Assembly: GCF_023061135.1 (NCBI RefSeq) | Contig: NZ_JAKGAN010000002.1 | Span: 62,001 to 126,000 of the forward strand | Reading direction: 5' to 3' | DNA from: Chromohalobacter sarecensis | GTDB taxonomy: Bacteria > Pseudomonadota > Gammaproteobacteria > Pseudomonadales > Halomonadaceae | Length of the DNA stretch: 64,000 nucleotides | In this document: positions 60,320 through 64,000 of the stretch, piece by piece | Layout: each line of letters starts with the position of its first letter | How positions within the stretch are numbered: the first letter of the stretch is position 1 | The notes under the pieces: generated by a model | The model's database searches: none | Told to the model about the DNA's origin: nothing | Seen by the model: the letters and a program-made list of their open reading frames with translations, nothing else | Position numbers and translations under genes: made by a program

Positions 60320-60714
60320 ACCGCGCCCTCGTAACTCGCCCAGGCGATATGCGATTCATGCAGCGTGACGCCGAGGGCCGTCAGGCCATGCCCGGTCTCG
60401 CCGAGCTCGCCTTGACGGATGGCATTAGTGAGACGCTCGAAAATCACCTTGGCCATGAACTCGGTAGTGGTGTTGCGCCCCTGGAATTCGGGCACGTCGT
60501 CGAGGTTATTGAAATTGAGATCGCTCAGCACGCGTGACAGCGTCTGGCTGGCCAGGCCGATATCGACGATGAGGTCGTCGCGGTCGAGTTCGGGGCGCTT
60601 GAAGGCGACATCGACCACGTAGGTGGCGCCATGCAGACGCTGTGCGGGACCGAAGATCTCGCCATTGAAGCTGTGCGCGATCATGAAGTGGTCTCTAACT
60701 GTCAGGCTGAACAT
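60316..60714 (-). CDS. Divergent 6-pyruvoyl-tetrahydropterin synthase/QueD homologue
   Basis: This 132-residue T-fold protein has the family outline ([11 protein letters not shown] at the start, [13 protein letters not shown] in the middle, [15 protein letters not shown] at the end with the pterin-anchoring Glu). Instead of the CxxxHGH motif it reads AQRLHGAT: the catalytic Cys position is A24 and the second His of HGH is A30, leaving H14 and H28. I recall alphaproteobacterial members with the same HGAT form, so this looks like a conserved subfamily with altered chemistry rather than a decayed gene. AAGGAG precedes ATG 60714. Confidence 0.83.
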   Translation of the reverse strand: MFSLTVRDHFMIAHSFNGEIFGPAQRLHGATYVVDVAFKRPELDRDDLIVDIGLASQTLSRVLSDLNFNNLDDVPEFQGRNTTTEFMAKVIFERLTNAIRQGELGETGHGLTALGVTLHESHIAWASYEGAV

Positions 60715-60794
60715 CCGTGTGACTCCTTTTGTATTGCCGTTACGCGTATTACTGGCTAGACGTGTTATATGGGCGCCACCGCATGGCGGTGGCG

Positions 60795-61772
60795 TCACGA
60801 ATAGCGTATGCGATGGCACAGTGCCGGGCGATCCGCGTCGCTCAGGCGTGCCAATGTGGTGGGCAAGTCTTGAAAATCGCTTTCAGCGTCGATCAAGGCA
60901 TCGAGGCGGGCATCGCGCAGTAGCGTCAGGGCCAGTTGTAGGCGTTGGGCATGACTGCGACGCGCGCGGCGTGCCGGGGAGACACCGCCGACCTGGCTGG
61001 CACGCAGGGTCAACCGCCGCGAGTGAAAAGCCTCGCCGAGCGGCAGCGTGACCTCGTCGCGTCCGAACCAGCTCAGCTCGATGATCTCCGCTTCGTATCC
61101 CGCCAGCTCCAGAGCGCTGCGCAGGCCGTGAGGGCTGCCGCTGGCGTTGATCACGATGTCTTGCTCGTCCTCGGCATCGCGTGGGTGGCGAAAGGGCAGG
61201 CCCAGCGCGGCGGCCAGTTCGGCCTTGTCGGCATCGATGTCGAGCAGTTGCACGCGCGCGCCAGCCGTTTTTTGGCACAACCAGGCGACCAGGCTGCCGA
61301 GCACGCCGGCGCCGACGACGCTGATCCGATCGCCGACGCGTGGGGCGGCGTCCCACAGGGCGTTGACGGCAGTTTCCATATTGGCCGCGAGAACCGCGCG
61401 TGCGGCGGGAAGATCCTCGGGGAGGGGCACGACGGCATCAATGGGAACGACGTAGCGGGTCTGGTGAGGATAGAGACAAAAGACTTCGCGGCCACGCCAA
61501 GCCTCCGGCCCTTCTTCGACCACGCCGACGTTGGCATAGCCATATTTGACCGGCCCCGGGAAATCGCCTTCCTGAAAGGGCGCGCGCATGCGGGTGTATT
61601 CGCTCTCGGGGATCTTGCCTTGAAATACCAGACTTTCGGTGCCGCGACTGACGGCGCTGTAGCGTGTTCTGATCAACAACTCATGCGCCTGGAGGTCGGG
61701 CAGGGCGTGCTGCCTAATCTCACCGTGTCCCGGTGCCTGTATCCAGAAAGCCTGGGCGTTCGCTGCATGCAT
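60795..61772 (-). CDS. MDR-superfamily (zinc-type alcohol dehydrogenase-like) oxidoreductase
   Basis: This 325-residue protein has a GroES-like N-terminus ([18 protein letters not shown]) and a Rossmann domain with [14 protein letters not shown] and LLDIDADK. The usual catalytic zinc Cys is not obvious: the segment reads SAVSRGTE, so it may be zinc-independent. An AAGGAGG site precedes the ATG. It opens the five-gene operon with an 80-base gap before the pterin-synthase homologue. Substrate unknown; oxidation or reduction of a sugar or pterin side chain would suit the context. Confidence 0.83.
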   Translation of the reverse strand: MHAANAQAFWIQAPGHGEIRQHALPDLQAHELLIRTRYSAVSRGTESLVFQGKIPESEYTRMRAPFQEGDFPGPVKYGYANVGVVEEGPEAWRGREVFCLYPHQTRYVVPIDAVVPLPEDLPAARAVLAANMETAVNALWDAAPRVGDRISVVGAGVLGSLVAWLCQKTAGARVQLLDIDADKAELAAALGLPFRHPRDAEDEQDIVINASGSPHGLRSALELAGYEAEIIELSWFGRDEVTLPLGEAFHSRRLTLRASQVGGVSPARRARRSHAQRLQLALTLLRDARLDALIDAESDFQDLPTTLARLSDADRPALCHRIRYS

Positions 61773-61817
61773 GGCAAACCTCCTTCTTTGCCTTGAGTAT
61801 CGTCCATGACATCATTC

Positions 61818-61853
61818 ATGTACAGGTGTTGTACATAGGGGCGTTTATGTACC
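61818..61853. promoter_or_regulatory. Repeated TGTACA boxes in the divergent promoter region
   Basis: ATGTACA (61818-61824) and TGTACAT (61830-61836) form a perfect inverted repeat with a 5-base spacer, and a third box TGTACC lies at 61848-61853, exactly 12 bases after the second. From memory, B12-dependent light sensors of the LitR/CarH (MerR) type bind TGTACA-N12-TGTACA-like sites in Pseudomonas. The site lies between the operon and the divergent CDP-alcohol phosphatidyltransferase gene. Confidence 0.5.
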
Positions 61854-61952
61854 ATTTTTATTTTGAGCACCGAGTGCTATCAGCGTAGTAAAAAACGCGC
61901 TGGCTAGCGGTGTCTCTGCCATAGTGAAACTAAAAGGCTGCGGAGGAAGGGC

Positions 61953-62705
61953 ATGCGTTGCACATCACCCCACACCATCGATCGTAGGCCTTCCTGGGCC
62001 CATGGTTTGCCGGCGATTCTGGAGCTTTTGCTAGGTCTAGGCTTGGTGGGCGTGCTGGTGGAGGCCTTGCAGTGGCATCTGGCGGCACCTGCAGGGCTTG
62101 GCTGGGCGGTGGGCGGTGTGTATCTGGGCATGGCGGTCATGATCGTGTGGGCCTGGCCGACGGCATCGCGCTGGCTGGGTTGGGCCAACCGCGTGACCTT
62201 GCTGCGGGGGGTATTGGTCGCCCTGCTTGCCGGCAGCATGGCGTTTCCCGACTTCATGCAACGTCATGCGTTGGAAATGGCGGGACTGGCATTGTTGGCC
62301 CTGTGCCTGGACGGCCTCGATGGTTGGGTGGCCCGGCATACGCATTCCGCCACTGGCTTCGGTGCCCGTTTCGATATGGAGTTGGATGCCTTCTTCATCG
62401 CTGTGCTGTGCTGCGCGCTCGTGGTGCTCGACAAGCTGGGCGGTTGGGTGCTGTTGTGCGGGGCGCTGCGCTATGCCTTCGTCGCGGCAGGGTGGGTGTG
62501 GCACTGGCTGCAACGGCCGCTCCCCCCAAGCTTTCGTCGCCAGTTGGTGTGTGTATGGCAAGTCGCTAGCCTGCTGGTGGCGCTGCTGCCGTTCGTGGCA
62601 CCTTTCTGGGCCATGCTCTGTGTGAGCCTGGCGCTGGTATTGCTGACGTATTCGTTTGCGATTGATGTCGCGTGGCTATATCGCCACCGGCGCATGCGTA
62701 TCTGA
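61953..62705 (+). CDS. CDP-alcohol phosphatidyltransferase family protein
   Basis: This 250-residue membrane protein has the full catalytic motif DGxxDGxxARx8GxxxDxxxD (LDGLDGWVAR...GARFDMELD) and about six to eight hydrophobic segments, including a longer N-terminal part than PgsA. It should transfer a phosphoalcohol from CDP-activated lipid or the reverse. GGAGGAAG precedes the ATG. It is divergent to the pterin-like operon across the TGTACA boxes, which suggests shared control and perhaps a lipid-linked product. Confidence 0.85.
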   Translation: MRCTSPHTIDRRPSWAHGLPAILELLLGLGLVGVLVEALQWHLAAPAGLGWAVGGVYLGMAVMIVWAWPTASRWLGWANRVTLLRGVLVALLAGSMAFPDFMQRHALEMAGLALLALCLDGLDGWVARHTHSATGFGARFDMELDAFFIAVLCCALVVLDKLGGWVLLCGALRYAFVAAGWVWHWLQRPLPPSFRRQLVCVWQVASLLVALLPFVAPFWAMLCVSLALVLLTYSFAIDVAWLYRHRRMRI

Positions 62706-62739
62706 TATTGGACTTATGCGCTCGTAGGAGGATGTCTTT

Positions 62740-63552
62740 CTAGTGATGTTCTTCCAGGTGATTCAGGTGGTTGATGAACTGTGTGAAGATTTCCGCCTGG
62801 GTAGAAGTGTTCAGTCGTGCATGAATATTCTTGCGATGCACCTTTACCGTGCCGACGCTGATTGTCAGGTGGTCGGCAATCGCCTGGGAGGAAAAGCCCC
62901 GCAGGATCAGATCGGTGATTTCCCGCTCACGCTGAGTCAGCACGCCGCTGGCGAAGGTCCGTAGCGCGCGCTTCATGGGGCCGTCGGAGCGACCGTATTG
63001 CAGGAATTCGTCGGACTGGGTCTGCCAGAACTGGCGCATGAGCGCGCTGATAACTGGGTGAAACTCTTGTAGGGCATTCAGTTCGGTACGCGAAATGCTT
63101 TCCAGCGAGGCTTTGCGCCCCAGCGTGATGGCGCAGGTCACTTCGTCGTCGAGACGGATCAAGAGGTTGATCTCATCCACCAGCCCGAAGTTCTGGTAGC
63201 AGGTTTGATAGTACTCGGTGCTCTTGAACGAATCCGGCATGATATCGGCAAGTCGCACGATGCCAGGGGATGCGGTGTCCTTGATGGCGTGGAACAGTGG
63301 GTCGAGTACATAGGAATGATTGATGTACTGGCGTAGGGTATCGCTCTGCTCCGCCGGGTCGGAAGGATGGACGAGAATCGGTCGCAGCGATTTCTTGTAG
63401 GTCAGTAGCAGAATCGTGTCGAAGAAGCACAGGGTCGACAGGAAGGCCTCTAGCATCATCGGAAAACTACGCAGTCGCTGATGCTCGATGAGTACGGCCA
63501 GGTTTTTCTGCCAACTCTCATTGGTGTGTATCTGATTGACGCGATCTCTCAT
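62740..63552 (-). CDS. LuxR family transcriptional regulator
   Basis: This 270-residue protein ends in a LuxR-type helix-turn-helix (about 205-265: LTQREREITDLILRGFSSQAIADHL and VGTVKVHRKNIHARL). The N-terminal 190 residues are an unassigned sensor domain without an acyl-homoserine-lactone signature or a phospho-receiver aspartate. It is divergent to a glutamine-synthetase-family gene, which it may regulate. Confidence 0.87.
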   Translation of the reverse strand: MRDRVNQIHTNESWQKNLAVLIEHQRLRSFPMMLEAFLSTLCFFDTILLLTYKKSLRPILVHPSDPAEQSDTLRQYINHSYVLDPLFHAIKDTASPGIVRLADIMPDSFKSTEYYQTCYQNFGLVDEINLLIRLDDEVTCAITLGRKASLESISRTELNALQEFHPVISALMRQFWQTQSDEFLQYGRSDGPMKRALRTFASGVLTQREREITDLILRGFSSQAIADHLTISVGTVKVHRKNIHARLNTSTQAEIFTQFINHLNHLEEHH

Positions 63553-63698
63553 CGCTTGTCCTTGCTTCTTGTCGGCGGCCGAAAGGGTGCTGTCAGGAAT
63601 CTTACCAAGGCTAAGCCAGATGGTGGGCCGGTACCAGCCCGGCTTGCCTGAGGGTCATGTTGCAGACAGAGATACATGACGTCTGCCACTGGCCGGAT

Positions 63699-63709
63699 AC
63701 CCCTGGGGT
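63699..63709. promoter_or_regulatory. Palindrome between the LuxR-type and glutamine-synthetase-family genes
   Basis: ACCCCTGGGGT is a perfect 11-base palindrome in the 229-base gap, with GATAG/CTATC arms a little further on (about 63711-63728). It is a reasonable operator candidate for the LuxR-type protein. The rest of the gap shows no gene. Confidence 0.45.
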
Positions 63710-63781
63710 GATAGATACACCACTATCTGGATGGGATATCTTGATGCTCTGATTTTCGAAAAGCATTCAAGAGTCACACGT

Positions 63782-64000
63782 ATGGCGACGAATAAAAAAC
63801 ACGACAAGAACCGCGAGCTGGATCTTTTCATCACGGATTTGAACGGCAATTTACGCGGCAAGCGTATGCCCGCCAGCGGTCTGGAAAAGGTCCGCAAGGA
63901 AGGGCTCAAACTGCCGCGCTCGGTGGTGGGCTTTGATTTCTGGGGTGCCGATGTTCTGGACAATGGCCTGGTGTTCGAGACCGGCGACAGTGATGGTATC
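63782..64000 (+). CDS. Glutamine synthetase family protein (gamma-glutamylamide synthetase type), N-terminal part
   Basis: The window ends after 73 codons. The sequence ELDLFITDLNGNLRGKRMP followed by SVVGFDFWGADVLDNGLVF matches the N-terminal beta-grasp domain of the PuuA-like glutamine synthetase family, enzymes that join glutamate to polyamines or other amines. The ATP and metal motifs lie beyond the window. It is transcribed away from the LuxR-type regulator. Which amine it uses cannot be told. Confidence 0.78.
   Translation, partial: MATNKKHDKNRELDLFITDLNGNLRGKRMPASGLEKVRKEGLKLPRSVVGFDFWGADVLDNGLVFETGDSDGI

Noticed and set aside
1-64000. CRISPR arrays, rRNA, tRNA genes and a prophage
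   Set aside because: I saw no regularly spaced repeats, no rRNA-like stretch, no convincing cloverleaf and no phage structural genes. Reading by eye could miss an isolated tRNA.

Overview
The window is GC-rich (roughly 60-65 percent by eye) gammaproteobacterial chromosome. Gene content and order point to the Halomonadaceae (Halomonas/Chromohalobacter type): NasT/NasS nitrate regulation, a bioBFHCD-type biotin operon, recCBD, a non-phosphorylative pentonate pathway and an OapA/LysM-type M23 peptidase. The genus is inferred from gene content, not from any rRNA.

Layout. 1-2.7 kb: nitrate assimilation. The start of a NarK-type transporter lies divergent to nasT-nasS. A sigma54-like promoter precedes nasT, and a terminator-like hairpin lies in the narK leader where an ANTAR antiterminator such as NasT would be expected to act. 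2.7-10.2 kb: an M23 peptidase, pirin with a divergent LysR regulator, a glutathionyl-hydroquinone reductase, a UPF0178 protein, and a DEAD-box RNA helicase behind a long structured leader. 10.2-18.3 kb: a pentonate regulon, with alpha-ketoglutarate semialdehyde dehydrogenase, an FAH-family 2-keto-3-deoxypentonate dehydratase, two IlvD/Edd dehydratases (L-arabinonate and D-xylonate types) and a FadR-type GntR regulator. A shared operator, ATGTTsAACAT, precedes three of these genes. 18.3-23.7 kb: argE, wrbA, a higBA toxin-antitoxin module, then decay: a nonsense-mutated SWIM-finger gene and a small membrane-protein gene split by an IS200/IS605 element carrying tnpA and tnpB.

23.7-38.2 kb: sbcCD, endonuclease V, a DUF1326/DUF2182 pair, a MocR regulator with two GNAT acetyltransferases and a PaiB-like protein, an inverted-repeat element, an aldo/keto reductase, DUF1415, an OsmC-family protein and an MHS-type transporter. 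38.2-45 kb: an amidoligase/class-I amidotransferase pair and the biotin genes bioA and bioF-H-C-D. A 40-codon ORF sits where bioB should be and looks like an internally deleted bioB. Two BirA-box-like palindromes flank its predicted promoter. 45-55.3 kb: recC-recB-recD plus a translationally coupled creatininase-family hydrolase.

55.3-62.7 kb is the most unusual block: a GTP cyclohydrolase II homologue, a stand-alone RibD-type reductase, a divergent pterin-synthase homologue lacking the usual Cys and one zinc His, a GT4 glycosyltransferase, a methyltransferase, an MDR dehydrogenase, a flippase-like membrane protein and a CDP-alcohol phosphatidyltransferase. Together they suggest a GTP-derived, glycosylated and possibly lipid-linked product whose identity I do not know. 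Repeated TGTACA boxes sit in its divergent promoter region. The window ends with a LuxR-type regulator and the start of a glutamine-synthetase-family gene.
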